From Deinococcus roseus (GTDB taxonomy: Bacteria; Deinococcota; Deinococci; Deinococcales; Deinococcaceae): DNA of 64,000 bases. A program made the position numbers and the translations under genes. Numbering within the stretch: the stretch's first letter is position 1; each line of letters begins with the position of its first letter. The notes beneath the pieces were generated by a model. It did not search any database, was not told the origin of the DNA, and saw only the letters and a program-made list of their open reading frames with translations. Location of the stretch: the NCBI RefSeq assembly GCF_014646895.1, contig NZ_BMOD01000017.1:1-64000 (forward strand), written 5' to 3'. Shown here one piece after another: positions 8,187-16,391 of the stretch.

Positions 8187-8204
8187 CCATGACCTGGGTC
8201 ATGG
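8187..8204. promoter_or_regulatory. 18-bp palindrome between divergent NO-cluster genes
   Basis: CCATGACC-TG-GGTCATGG has perfect 8-bp arms. It sits 46 bp upstream of both the DUF2249 start (8141) and the NnrS-like start (8250). The architecture fits a Crp/Fnr-family dimer, and such a regulator is encoded at 10961-11656; the pairing is inference. Confidence 0.55.
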
Positions 8205-8249
8205 CTGGGCACGGCTGCACTTTCTAGACTGGGCTCAGGAGGAGGGACC

Positions 8250-9416
8250 ATGATTGCCCTGGCCACCAAAAACACCACTGCCCCCTATCAGGTTCCCGCT
8301 GGATTCGTGCTGTGCTCCAGCTTCTTTCTGGTTGCTGCAGTGCTGCTGCTTGCCCTGCACCCAGACGCTTTCAGCAGTCACCTCCATCCTGTCACGCTGG
8401 CTTTCACCCATTTGCTTTTGCTGGGCTTCGGCACTGGGATCCTGATCGGCAGCATGCACCAGCTTGTCCCGGTGATCCTGGAGATCGGTCTGGTGCGGGC
8501 CTGGTGGGGTTACGCTGTGCTGGGCTTCTGGGCGGTGGGGGTGCCCGTTCAGGTGATGGGTTTTCTGCAGGATCAGCCTGCCCTGATTGCCGCCGGAGGG
8601 GGTCTGGTCAGTGCGGCCCTGCTGTGGTTTGCCGTGCACATGCTTCTGGTGTTCAGAAGCACCCAGAAATGGAGTGTGGTGGCCACATCCCTGGTGTGGG
8701 TGACACTGCATTTGCTGACCACCCCCGCTGTGGGCATGGTGCAGGCCCTGACCATGCAATTTGGCAACTACGATCCAGCCAGACTGCAAACCCACGCCAT
8801 CCTGGGGCTGGTGGGGGTCTTTCTGATCTCCATTGCAGGGGTGGGACACAAGCTGATTGGGATGTTCACGCTGTCCCACGGGGTGAAGCCCCGGGTGCTG
8901 GGCATCAATTTGTGGGTGCTCAACTTCGCCATCCTCAGCGACCTGATCTGGCCTGCTGCAACACTGCCCCTCCTGATGCTCGCCGCCCTGCTGATGGCAC
9001 TGGACGCCCGCAACCTCATTGCAAAAAGGGTCAAGAAGCAACTGGATGTGGGGGTCAGGCATCACCTTCTCGGTCTGGGCTTTCTGGTGTTCAGTGTCCT
9101 GCTGGCCATGCTGGGGTTCTGGACCATGGCCCTGGTGGGATTTTCAGGATTTCTGTTGCTGGTGATCACCGGAATGCTCTACAAAATCCTGCCTTTCCTG
9201 GTGTGGCTGCACAGGTACTCCGGTCAGGTCGGTCAAACCCAGGTGCCCACCCTGAAAGAGATGTTCCAGGAGAAAACCGCCGGTCTGGCCATGTGGCTGT
9301 TCACGGCTGGGATTGTGTTCACGGCCCTTCACCCTGCAGGCTTGTGGCTCATTGCTGCAGGCCTGATTCCTTTTCTTGGGTTCCTCACGGAGGTCATGCA
9401 TGTCAGAAAACCTTAA
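8250..9416 (+). CDS. NnrS/CcoN-like multi-pass membrane protein
   Basis: A 388-residue protein with about eleven or twelve hydrophobic segments. The block THLLLLGFGTGILIGSMHQL (residues 53-72, with H54 and H70) is typical of NnrS-type and cytochrome-oxidase subunit-I-like proteins linked to nitric-oxide metabolism. Further histidines occur in LQTHAILGL and GVGHKLIGMF. NnrS is a haem- and copper-containing membrane protein that relieves NO stress; whether this copy binds haem cannot be told. A GGAGG ribosome site precedes ATG 8250. It overlaps the next gene by 17 nt, so translation is coupled. Confidence 0.75.
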   Translation: MIALATKNTTAPYQVPAGFVLCSSFFLVAAVLLLALHPDAFSSHLHPVTLAFTHLLLLGFGTGILIGSMHQLVPVILEIGLVRAWWGYAVLGFWAVGVPVQVMGFLQDQPALIAAGGGLVSAALLWFAVHMLLVFRSTQKWSVVATSLVWVTLHLLTTPAVGMVQALTMQFGNYDPARLQTHAILGLVGVFLISIAGVGHKLIGMFTLSHGVKPRVLGINLWVLNFAILSDLIWPAATLPLLMLAALLMALDARNLIAKRVKKQLDVGVRHHLLGLGFLVFSVLLAMLGFWTMALVGFSGFLLLVITGMLYKILPFLVWLHRYSGQVGQTQVPTLKEMFQEKTAGLAMWLFTAGIVFTALHPAGLWLIAAGLIPFLGFLTEVMHVRKP

Positions 9417-9705
9417 GGCCCTCGCTGGTATGCTCTTGCACAGCGTGCTGGATCCCGAACTGGGCATCAGCATCGTCGATCTGGGGCTGGTTTATGGTGT
9501 CGATTTTGAAGGAAACACCCTCAGGGTCACCATGACCCTCACCACACCAGGTTGCCCCTTGCACGACACCCTCACGGATGCCGTAAAGCGCACCCTGGAC
9601 CGCCTGCCCGGAGTAGAGCAGGTGCAGGTGGATCTGGTGTGGCAACCCGCCTGGACCCCTCAGCGCATCACCCCGGAAGGCAAACGCCTGCTGGGCTGGA
9701 GGTAA
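9400..9705 (+). CDS. SufT/MIP18 (DUF59) metal-sulfur cluster assembly factor
   Basis: A 101-residue protein with the family signature: LDPELGISIVDLGLVYGV (residues 18-35), the TLTTPGCPLHDTL loop with its conserved cysteine (near 52), and VEQVQVDLVWQPAW. These proteins help load Fe-S clusters into target proteins. GGAGG ends 6 nt before ATG 9400, inside the upstream gene. The position between the NnrS-like gene and a haemoglobin suggests repair of NO-damaged Fe-S proteins, an inference. Confidence 0.9.
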   Translation: MSENLKALAGMLLHSVLDPELGISIVDLGLVYGVDFEGNTLRVTMTLTTPGCPLHDTLTDAVKRTLDRLPGVEQVQVDLVWQPAWTPQRITPEGKRLLGWR

Positions 9706-9707
9706 AC

Positions 9708-10100
9708 ATGCTGTCCCTGGAAAACCATTACGACCTGATCGGGGGCCGTGCCCCTGTGGAACACCTGGTTCGCACCTTCTATGTGAACCTCAATGAAATC
9801 CCCGAAATGAAAGCCGTCTTTGACGGGGTGGTGGAAGAACCCGCAGCAGAGTGGTGGGAAAAGCACATCCAGAAACTCACCGACTTCTGGGTGGGGGTGT
9901 TGGGTGGGCCCAAAAACTTCAGGGGTTCTCCTCCCATGGCCCACCTGCCTCTGGGGCTTTCCAGCGACCACTTCAACCGCTGGCTTGCCGTGTGGGAGCA
10001 CACCTGCGAGCAGACCCTCCCGGAAAAATCGGCCATTTTCCTGATGGAAGCTGCGGGCCGCATGCGCATGGGACTCCAGCACCACCTGGGAATTTCCTGA
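9708..10100 (+). CDS. Truncated haemoglobin (group III type)
   Basis: A 130-residue globin. A short A-helix region (YDLIGGRAPVEHLVRTFY) is followed by PPMAHLPLGLSSDHFNRWLA, where H79 fits the proximal haem ligand and H88-F-x-RWL the conserved G-helix start of group III (P-type) truncated haemoglobins. Group III members are linked to NO or oxygen chemistry in microaerobic bacteria. GGAGG 5 nt upstream of ATG 9708, which follows the SufT stop by 2 nt: clearly one operon with 8250 and 9400. Its last eleven codons are duplicated at 10922-10957. Confidence 0.88.
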   Translation: MLSLENHYDLIGGRAPVEHLVRTFYVNLNEIPEMKAVFDGVVEEPAAEWWEKHIQKLTDFWVGVLGGPKNFRGSPPMAHLPLGLSSDHFNRWLAVWEHTCEQTLPEKSAIFLMEAAGRMRMGLQHHLGIS

Positions 10101-10256
10101 TTTTCCGTCTGCAGCCAGTTCCTGCAACTCCTGCGCTTTGAGCACCCACACTTTGCGCCCATCCAGCTGGATCAGGCCCTGCCGGAAAAATTCTCCCAGT
10201 TTGCGGCTGATCCGTTCTGGCACGGTGCCCAGTTGGGCCGCCAGGGTGCCGTTGGT
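10065..10256. repeat. Segmental duplication, copy A
   Basis: Matches 10922-11113 in direct orientation at a constant offset of 857 bp with no gaps seen. The first 46 bp (globin 3' end) are roughly 80% alike; 10111-10256 shows only five differences in 146 bp by my base-by-base reading. Confidence 0.85.
10111..10256 (-). pseudogene. Orphan 3' fragment of the crp-type gene
   Basis: This stretch encodes the winged-helix end of the Crp/Fnr protein at 10961, including GTLAAQLGTVPERISRKLGE and GRKVWVLKAQELQELAA. The stop codon is lost (AAE-stop in the intact copy, AADGK here), so the antisense frame continues into the globin gene. No cyclic-nucleotide-type domain precedes it: similarity stops abruptly at 10257. 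Hence a non-functional remnant of a duplication of the globin-crp junction. Confidence 0.8.
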
Positions 10257-10460
10257 CCTGTTTCCAGCCTGGGTCCAACCCCATCCCCTGCTCTGTTTCG
10301 AGGGCCTGTCTGGGCTCTGGTTGGGATTCCAGGGTTTCACACACGCTGGACAGGATTGCAAAAACCATGTGTGGTGTTTCTTCATCATATGGGCCAGGGG
10401 CTGCAGTCACCCTGGAGCAACACCAATTTCCCCTGAATCCACTTGTGGTAAATTTGCAGC

Positions 10461-10745
10461 ATGGATCAAGACCCTCAGCTGAACGAAAGTCCTGCCGAAA
10501 CCGCCAGCAGGGTTCACAAGAAGTGGAACACCACCACGTGGTTCTTTGGGGTGGGTGCTGTCGCTGCTGTCTTCATAGGGGAAGATTCCGAATTCAAGAC
10601 GCTTGCTTTGTTGACGGTGTTCGTTTTGCTGGGCCTTTTCTTTTACTGCCTCATGGCTGCTGCCCGAATCAAAGCCCACCTGATCCAGGATGAATTTGAA
10701 CTGGTGATCCGAAGGTATGGCTGGGTTCTGGGTCAGAATCCTTGA
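10461..10745 (+). CDS. Small two-helix membrane protein, unknown function
   Basis: A 94-residue protein with a hydrophilic N-terminus and two hydrophobic segments (WFFGVGAVAAVFIG and TLALLTVFVLLGLFFYCLMA), then a charged tail. I do not recognise the family. There is no ribosome site, but a -10-like TAAATT (10449-10454) ends 6 nt before ATG 10461, which fits a leaderless transcript. It is the only ORF in the DNA between the two copies of the globin-crp junction and may have arrived with that rearrangement. Confidence 0.5.
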   Translation: MDQDPQLNESPAETASRVHKKWNTTTWFFGVGAVAAVFIGEDSEFKTLALLTVFVLLGLFFYCLMAAARIKAHLIQDEFELVIRRYGWVLGQNP

Positions 10746-10921
10746 CCTGTGGCCATCAGGCCACAAAAACGGGCCGATGCAAGTTGAACCCCAACTGTTC
10801 TTTCTGATGGCTCACAGCAGTCTGCCTTCCAGAATTGAATTTTCATGGTGCAACAGGGCATTTTTGTGGTGGTTTTTGAAAACCACCGAAGGCCCGAGCG
10901 CAGCCGCCCTTGATGGGGTGA

Positions 10922-10957
10922 CGCATGGAACTCCAGCGCCAACTGGGGATGTCCTGA
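10922..10957 (+). pseudogene. Fossil of the globin 3' end
   Basis: Eleven codons and a stop (RMELQRQLGMS) correspond codon for codon to the end of the globin at 10065-10100 (RMGLQHHLGIS). Nothing globin-like precedes it. It lies in the same convergent arrangement with the intact crp-type gene as the real globin end has with the crp fragment. Confidence 0.75.
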
Positions 10958-11113
10958 GTTTCATTCTGCTGCCAGTTCCTGCAACTCCTGCGTTTTGAGC
11001 ACCCACACTTTGCGCCCATCCAGCTGGATCAGGCCCTGCCGGAAAAATTCTCCCAGTTTGCGGCTGATCAGTTCTGGCACAGTGCCCAGTTGGGCCGCCA
11101 GGGTGCCATTGGT
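10922..11113. repeat. Segmental duplication, copy B
   Basis: Direct copy of 10065-10256. It contains the fossil globin end and the 3' end of the intact crp-type gene. Confidence 0.85.
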
Positions 11114-11656
11114 GGGCAGGGTAAAGCCGTTTCCCTGCTCTTCTTGCAAGAGCAGCAGGGTTTCTGCCACCCGTGCCCCCACCTCCCGGAAAAACAGACG
11201 GTCCAGCAGGTGCATCAGTTCGCCCTGCTTGCGGGCCTGGTAGCGGATCACCGATTGGGCCAGCACGGCATTGTGGGTGACGATCTCCATGAATTTCTGG
11301 CGTTCCAGGGTCAGGACCATGCTGTCTTCCAGCGCTTCACAGGAGGCAGGAAAAACCGGGCGATCCAGAAAAACCGCCACCAGAGCCACAGCGCGGTAGG
11401 GTTTTTCCAGGTGCAGGGTGATCTGCTTGTTGCCTTTGATGCCTTCCTTGTACACCCGCAGGCAACCCCGGACCACAATGTGCACCCGTTCCACCGGGTC
11501 GCCCTGCAGGAAAAGCTGACTGCCCCGGTCAAAATGCTGTTCGCGCATGGCTTTTGCCAGGTCTGCCAGGTCCTTTTCCTGCAGGCCCTGAAAAATGGGG
11601 GTGAGGGACAGCATGCGGGGGATGTCGGTCAGGGAGGGGGTTTGCAACAAAGTCAT
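10961..11656 (-). CDS. Crp/Fnr family transcriptional regulator
   Basis: A 231-residue regulator. An N-terminal cNMP-like beta-barrel (GSQLFLQGDPVERVHIVVRG, about residues 45-64) is followed by the long dimer helix (SVIRYQARKQGELMHLLDRL) and a C-terminal winged helix with recognition segment AAQLGTVPELISRKLGEFFR near 195-214. No Fe-S cysteine cluster like that of Fnr is present at the N-terminus, so it may sense another ligand or haem, as DNR/NnrR types do. It faces the globin operon tail to tail and is the obvious candidate to bind the palindrome at 8187-8204. Confidence 0.9.
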   Translation of the reverse strand: MTLLQTPSLTDIPRMLSLTPIFQGLQEKDLADLAKAMREQHFDRGSQLFLQGDPVERVHIVVRGCLRVYKEGIKGNKQITLHLEKPYRAVALVAVFLDRPVFPASCEALEDSMVLTLERQKFMEIVTHNAVLAQSVIRYQARKQGELMHLLDRLFFREVGARVAETLLLLQEEQGNGFTLPTNGTLAAQLGTVPELISRKLGEFFRQGLIQLDGRKVWVLKTQELQELAAE

Positions 11657-11853
11657 GGGGCTCCTCTGGGCAGGGAAAAGCCGACTGCCCTGAAACCATT
11701 GTGAATCTGATCAGGACCAGCTTTTGTCCCTGAAGAACCGGAAAGTCACCATTTTCCGCTGCCCCTTTGCCAGACTGCTGCTGCGTGACTCCAAAGAACC
11801 CCCGATGGAACTGATGAACGTCTACCACAACCAGATGCAGAACCTCCTGGGCC

Positions 11854-13230
11854 TCACAAACCGGAGGTGTTGCCGTCCTTTGCAAGCTGCAAGTGCTCCA
11901 GCAGGTGTTCCAGGTCAGCCCGCACCTGCTCTTCTTCCCAGAGCTGTTCCATGTGATAAACCGGGCCGGAAAACTGCAGCAATCTGCCTTCTGTCTGCAG
12001 CACCTCCTGCAAAGGCAGCAAAATGGGAAGGGCCAGCACACCCATCTCCCGCAAAACCCCCAGCACCCGGTCAGGATGGTTTCCCTGCCGCAGCACCCGC
12101 AGCACATCCGCAAAAACCAGCTCAGGGCTGTGGGTGATCTGCCACAGGGCAGACACCAGCCTGTCCCCCGGCCCCACCGAAGGCGTGCGGAACAGGTTCT
12201 GGTACATCGAGGTCAGCCATGTCAGAAGGTCTCCCTGCCAGAAACCCTGGTCCTGCAGCAACAGCAATGCGTCTGGCACCAGGTGCCCGTACAGCAGGGA
12301 ATCCTGGCTGTGGGTTTCTGGATCCAGCAACGACCAGGCCACCTGTCTGGAAGTCTCCCCTTCCTGCTGGCAGAACCACAGCACCCGTGCCGCCTGCAAC
12401 CGCACATCGGGCCAGTCATGCTGGCAGAGTTCATAAAGCCGCGCCGTTGCCGCTCCATTGAGGGGAAGCTGCAACCCGGCCAGGGCAGAGAGCACCGGGA
12501 TCAGCACCACAGCCTGGGCATTCCACAGGTGGTCAGAGAGCACCTGCACGGCATCCTGATTGCCTGGCCTGTTCTTCAGCAAGCGGGCAGCCAGATCCAC
12601 AACATCTGGATTTTGCAGCAAAGGGATCACCTGGGGATCCAGCTCACGGAAAGAAGGATGCAGGTCAGGCAGCCTGGCCAGCAGCAAACGGATGGGGTTT
12701 TTTTCAGGCAGTTCAATCCCCTGCCCGACCTGCCAGTGGCCCACTTTCACCTGTGAAGGGTCTTGCAGAACGGACCTGAAGGCCTCCAGAAAAGGACCGG
12801 CCTCAGACTGCAAAAACACCAGAGCGTGGGTAGCCACAAATAGACCCCACACATCCTCCTCTTCCAGCAGACGCTGAAAGTGCACTGCAGCAAGGTCCTG
12901 GTTTTGCTGGGACAGGGCCAGAACCGCACAGCCCCGCAGGTAGGGATCCTGATGGTCCAGCAGACGTTGCAGTTCAGGCCGGGCCTGTCGGGCAAAACCC
13001 CCGAAGGCAGCCAGAATCCGGGCAGACATGGCCTGCACCCGCACATCGGGATGCTGCAACGTCCCGGCCAGCACAGGAACCGCCAGTTTCACCGCGGTTC
13101 GGGAAGCAACCATCAGGTCTTCCAGCCCGATCAGGAGAAGCAGGGCGTCTTCTGTTTCCTGCCACAGGGCGTGCTGCAAAGCTTCAATCCTGGCAGAAAG
13201 TTCAGGGAAGGTGAGCGGGATCTGTTCCAT
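11854..13230 (-). CDS. HEAT-repeat protein, unknown function
   Basis: A 458-residue soluble all-helical protein. The N-terminal third contains HEAT-type repeats, for example HPDVRVQAMSARILAAFGGF (about residue 60) and HQDPYLRGCAVLALSQQNQD (about 92). Weaker repeats run to the end (NPDVVDLAARLLKN, HDWPDVRLQAARVLWF). Such proteins are scaffolds; no catalytic motif is visible. A protein of similar design is often adjacent to signalling genes, but the neighbours here give no partner. ATG 13230 is followed 21 nt upstream by the stop of the secreted protein at 13252, so the two genes form a likely operon. Confidence 0.75.
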   Translation of the reverse strand: MEQIPLTFPELSARIEALQHALWQETEDALLLLIGLEDLMVASRTAVKLAVPVLAGTLQHPDVRVQAMSARILAAFGGFARQARPELQRLLDHQDPYLRGCAVLALSQQNQDLAAVHFQRLLEEEDVWGLFVATHALVFLQSEAGPFLEAFRSVLQDPSQVKVGHWQVGQGIELPEKNPIRLLLARLPDLHPSFRELDPQVIPLLQNPDVVDLAARLLKNRPGNQDAVQVLSDHLWNAQAVVLIPVLSALAGLQLPLNGAATARLYELCQHDWPDVRLQAARVLWFCQQEGETSRQVAWSLLDPETHSQDSLLYGHLVPDALLLLQDQGFWQGDLLTWLTSMYQNLFRTPSVGPGDRLVSALWQITHSPELVFADVLRVLRQGNHPDRVLGVLREMGVLALPILLPLQEVLQTEGRLLQFSGPVYHMEQLWEEEQVRADLEHLLEHLQLAKDGNTSGL

Positions 13231-13251
13231 GCGGTGTCCCCTCCGGGTGCT

Positions 13252-13686
13252 TCATGGGATGATCTTGATGGTCAGCCACCTGAGGACCGTCCCGCTTTTC
13301 TCATTCTGGCGGGCCAGCACAAACACCAGAACCTGCTCACCCGAAGCCCGCGGCAACACCCGGTAGGTGTAGGTGATGTCAGACACCGTGGACAGGTAAC
13401 CATGGTCTCCCAGCGGTGTGGATTCGCGCCGCACCAGACGCACTTTGTTCAGTTCGTTCAGGGCATACCAGCTGCGGCCATCTTCATTGGGGGTTTCCTG
13501 CAGGTGAACCCGAAACACCTCTCCAGCATGCAAGGTGATGGACGCTGCATCCTCACCCACATCGGTGATTTTCTGTTGCAGTGAGGACCCTCCGCCTGCC
13601 CAGGCTGGGCCTGCTCCGAAAGGCAACAGAACCACCACCAGCACTTTCAGCCACTTTGCTGCCCACGCCATCTGCACATTCTTCAT
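13252..13686 (-). CDS. Secreted protein, possibly chagasin-like
   Basis: A 144-residue protein with a signal peptide (KWLKVLVVVLLPFGAGPAWA, cleavage after AWA near residue 30). The mature part is beta-rich: ITLHAGEVFRVHLQE, then PNEDGRSWYAL, GDHGYLSTVSDITYTYRVLP, GEQVLVFVL and LRWLTIKI. The spacing of these strands recalls the chagasin (I42) cysteine-protease inhibitor fold, in which a GxSW loop and an RPW loop bind the enzyme, but the motifs are imperfect, so the call is tentative. It is the first gene of a pair with the HEAT protein. Confidence 0.6.
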   Translation of the reverse strand: MKNVQMAWAAKWLKVLVVVLLPFGAGPAWAGGGSSLQQKITDVGEDAASITLHAGEVFRVHLQETPNEDGRSWYALNELNKVRLVRRESTPLGDHGYLSTVSDITYTYRVLPRASGEQVLVFVLARQNEKSGTVLRWLTIKIIP

Positions 13687-13979
13687 GGTTGCTTGTATCC
13701 TTTCATTAGGGACGAGGTGCGATAGATCGCATGGTTGCGGGCTTTTCGAAGCCGTCCAGGAGTCAGGGCCGTCGCACTTCTGGAGGTTTGATGGATTTCT
13801 GGTGCACGGCCCGTCCGCACTGAGGTCTGCCTGTCTTTTGTGCGGCCTGGCTTTCAGAGCAAAACCAGACGGGAGAACGCCCTTCCATGATGCACCATTT
13901 TCACAGGTCTGGGTTCAGGTTTTCAGGTGCAGGTTTTCAGACAGAAGGTTTATCCTGAAGACCAGCAGAGGAGGCCACC
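13687..13979 (+). other. Intergenic region with small direct repeats
   Basis: No gene seen. CAGGTTTTCAG occurs at about 13916 and again at about 13930, just upstream of the AGAGGAGG ribosome site (13967-13974) of the next gene. Confidence 0.4.
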
Positions 13980-14441
13980 ATCACTTCACTTTCCAAATGG
14001 CAGGACCTGGTTCCCGGAGAACTTCCCACCCGTTGCCTGAGGCTGGATTTCAGGGGTTTTGACCCCAGGTCTGCCCTGATGGATTTCCCCTTTGCAGGCC
14101 TGGTGCGGCTGGAGGCAGGTCAGAGCAAGCAGCCCCTCTTTGATTTTGACCGCACGTTTTATTTTTTCGACGTTCACAGCATCCCGAAAATCAGGGCCGA
14201 ACAGAACCATTACGGGCCTGCCTTCGCGCTGGAGCTTGGTCCTGACTGCCTGTTGTTCGAGGAGCACCTTCTGGAGCAGGAGGTGTGCCAGCACACGGCA
14301 ATGGCGTTGCTCGGCCACCTCACCCTGGACCTCGGGGTGCAGTTCAGCTGGCAGGCCCATTCGCACGATCCTGATTCTGGACAGCACAGCGAAGTGAGGC
14401 AGGGCACAGAGCAGGACCTGCTGTCCCTCTGGGACGCCTGA
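13980..14441 (+). CDS. Hypothetical protein with probable ATC start
   Basis: The frame reads ITSLSKWQDLVPGELPTR, then LRLDFRGFDPRSALMDFPFAG, and on to FDRTFYFFDVHSIPKIRAEQ and a QSEVRQGTEQDLLSLWDA-like end, 153 residues with even protein-like composition. The first ATG (14079) lies inside this continuous sequence and has no ribosome site. AGAGGAGG (13967-13974) sits 5 nt before an in-frame ATC at 13980, and no in-frame ATG, GTG or TTG lies between. I therefore propose initiation at ATC (13980). Alternatives are CTG 14007 or ATG 14079 (120 residues). Function unrecognised. Confidence 0.6.
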   Translation: MTSLSKWQDLVPGELPTRCLRLDFRGFDPRSALMDFPFAGLVRLEAGQSKQPLFDFDRTFYFFDVHSIPKIRAEQNHYGPAFALELGPDCLLFEEHLLEQEVCQHTAMALLGHLTLDLGVQFSWQAHSHDPDSGQHSEVRQGTEQDLLSLWDA

Positions 14442-14450
14442 GCGCTGCAC

Positions 14451-16391
14451 TCACTCCATTGCAGAGACCTTCAACCCTGATCCTTCTGCCATCAGGGCAC
14501 GCAGGGTGGCCCGGTTTCGTCCGGTGTGCTTGCTGTGATAAAGGGCTTCATCTGCAGTTTGCAGCAAAACAGAAGCCGTGACCTGGTCGCAACGGGAAGC
14601 CGCCACCACCCCCACACTGAGGGTGATGTGCCCTGCCACCTCAGAAAATTCGTGCAGCAGACCCAGCTGGGTCATTTTCTGACACAGGCGTTCTGCCAGC
14701 TGTCTGGCCTGGACCAGTGAGGTGTTGGGAAGCACCATGGCGAATTCCTCTCCTCCATACCGGGCCACCACATCTCCTGCACGCTGGAAAGTCCCGGACA
14801 GCACCTCGGCCACTTTCTTCAGGCACACGTCCCCCTGGGGGTGACCATAGTGGTCGTTGTATTTCTTGAAGAAGTCGATGTCGCAGAGCATCAGGGTGAG
14901 CGGCTGGTCTGAGCGCTGCAGGCGGCGCACCTCCTGCTCAAGGCGTTCATCGAAGTGGCGGCGGTTGAAAATCCCGGTCAGTCCGTCTCTGATGGTGAGT
15001 TCCTGCAGGCGGCTGTTGGCCTGGGCCAGCTCCTGGGTGCGGGCCTCGATGCGGGCCTCGAGTTCCTCGTTGGCGCGGCGCAACTGTTCGGCCTGATCGC
15101 GGTTTTGCAGGTTCAGCTGGGTGTTGGTGAACACCAGTCCAGCGCGTTCCACCAGGGTGTGCATCATGGCCTGTTCTTCGGTGCTGAAAGGGTCCAGGGT
15201 GCTTCTGTCCAGGCGCACGGTGCCCTGCTGGGTGCCGTGAAAATTCAGGGGGATTTCCAGTTTTTGCACTGCTTGCTGGGCTGTCCCTGCAGAGAATTCC
15301 TCCAGGGGCACATCGGCGGGATCACCCAGGTGCCAGACCGTCACGGTGCATTTTCCGCCCAGCAGCAAAGCTCCGTGGTCTGCCACCGCCTGCAGCAGCA
15401 GGGTGCCGTTGAGGTTGCTGTCTGCCAGGGCCAGGCTGAAGCGGTCCATCACCTCCATGCGCCTGAGGCGTGCCTGTCCTTCCAGCTCCACTTTTTTGCG
15501 TTCGCTGATGTCGCGCCAGAACAGAATGGCGTGCTGTTCGCTGATGGCCACCATGCGGCTTTCCAGGGTGCGTTTCCCCAGTTGCGGGTGGTCCAGGGTG
15601 AGTTCCTGGGTTTGCATCCCGTCTCCTGAGAGCACCCAGCTCAGGCGGTCCAGCACGTCCTGCGCGTCGTGGTCCTGCAGGTACTGGGTGACCTTGTGGC
15701 CCAGCCAGTTTTCGGGTTTGATGGGCCAGCCCACCTGTTCACCAATGTTGACGTCCTGGATGGTGGTGTCCTGGGTGACGCGGAACACCACGTCTGGCAG
15801 GGCGTCTAAAATGGCCTGATTGCGGGCCTCGGTGATCTCCATGGCCTGCTGGATTTTCAGGTGCTGCACCTGCTGGGCCTGGATTTGCCGCACGCTGCGC
15901 CGGTGCATGCTGAGGATGCTGAGGCCCATCAGGTAAAACGTCAGGGTGTAGACCACCAGCACCAGTTCCGAATGGGTTCTGGAGAAGGGGGGGTCAGACA
16001 CCGGATGGTTGGCCAGCATGAAGCCGGTCAGCAGGGAGATGCCCAGCACCACCTGTCCCTGCCGCATGCCCAGCAGCACCGAGAACCCCACCACCACCAG
16101 CGGCCAGCCCAGCAGCACCGGTGAGGAGAGGCCGCCCAGCAGGTGGCTGTAGATGCCCACCGTGACCCACAAACCCGTCAGGGCGGTGAGGCTCAGCCAG
16201 TAAGGTCGGAAATTCTGGCAGCGCAGGTGCACGCCCAGCAGCACCAGCAGGGTGAGGGCAGTTGGGAGCACCCAGATCCATTGCAGCGTGAAAAAAGCCA
16301 CCTGCAGGGCGGTGAGAAAAAGCATCACCCCCACCACCAGCCACACCATGCGGTAAGCCAGTTGGGTTTCGTGTTGCTGGTCTGTGTTCAC
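14451..16391 (-). CDS. Membrane diguanylate cyclase (TM-PAS-GAF-GGDEF)
   Basis: A 646-residue c-di-GMP synthase. Residues 1-165 hold about six transmembrane segments. A PAS domain (ILDALPDVVFRVTQDTTIQD, ending DISERKKVELEGQ) spans about 190-305, a GAF-like domain about 315-425, and a coiled coil (LRRANEELEARIEARTQELA) about 435-470. The GGDEF domain follows with active-site GGEEF at 546-550 and an RxxD inhibitory I-site (RAGD) five residues before it. So it should be active and product-inhibited. Its start codon overlaps the stop of the upstream LacI-GGDEF-EAL gene by 4 nt, giving a two-gene operon of c-di-GMP enzymes. Confidence 0.92.
   Translation of the reverse strand: MNTDQQHETQLAYRMVWLVVGVMLFLTALQVAFFTLQWIWVLPTALTLLVLLGVHLRCQNFRPYWLSLTALTGLWVTVGIYSHLLGGLSSPVLLGWPLVVVGFSVLLGMRQGQVVLGISLLTGFMLANHPVSDPPFSRTHSELVLVVYTLTFYLMGLSILSMHRRSVRQIQAQQVQHLKIQQAMEITEARNQAILDALPDVVFRVTQDTTIQDVNIGEQVGWPIKPENWLGHKVTQYLQDHDAQDVLDRLSWVLSGDGMQTQELTLDHPQLGKRTLESRMVAISEQHAILFWRDISERKKVELEGQARLRRMEVMDRFSLALADSNLNGTLLLQAVADHGALLLGGKCTVTVWHLGDPADVPLEEFSAGTAQQAVQKLEIPLNFHGTQQGTVRLDRSTLDPFSTEEQAMMHTLVERAGLVFTNTQLNLQNRDQAEQLRRANEELEARIEARTQELAQANSRLQELTIRDGLTGIFNRRHFDERLEQEVRRLQRSDQPLTLMLCDIDFFKKYNDHYGHPQGDVCLKKVAEVLSGTFQRAGDVVARYGGEEFAMVLPNTSLVQARQLAERLCQKMTQLGLLHEFSEVAGHITLSVGVVAASRCDQVTASVLLQTADEALYHSKHTGRNRATLRALMAEGSGLKVSAME

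Noticed and set aside
9660..10388. 242-residue minus-strand ORF
   Set aside because: It is the crp fragment read on, antisense, through the globin gene after loss of its stop; not an independent protein.
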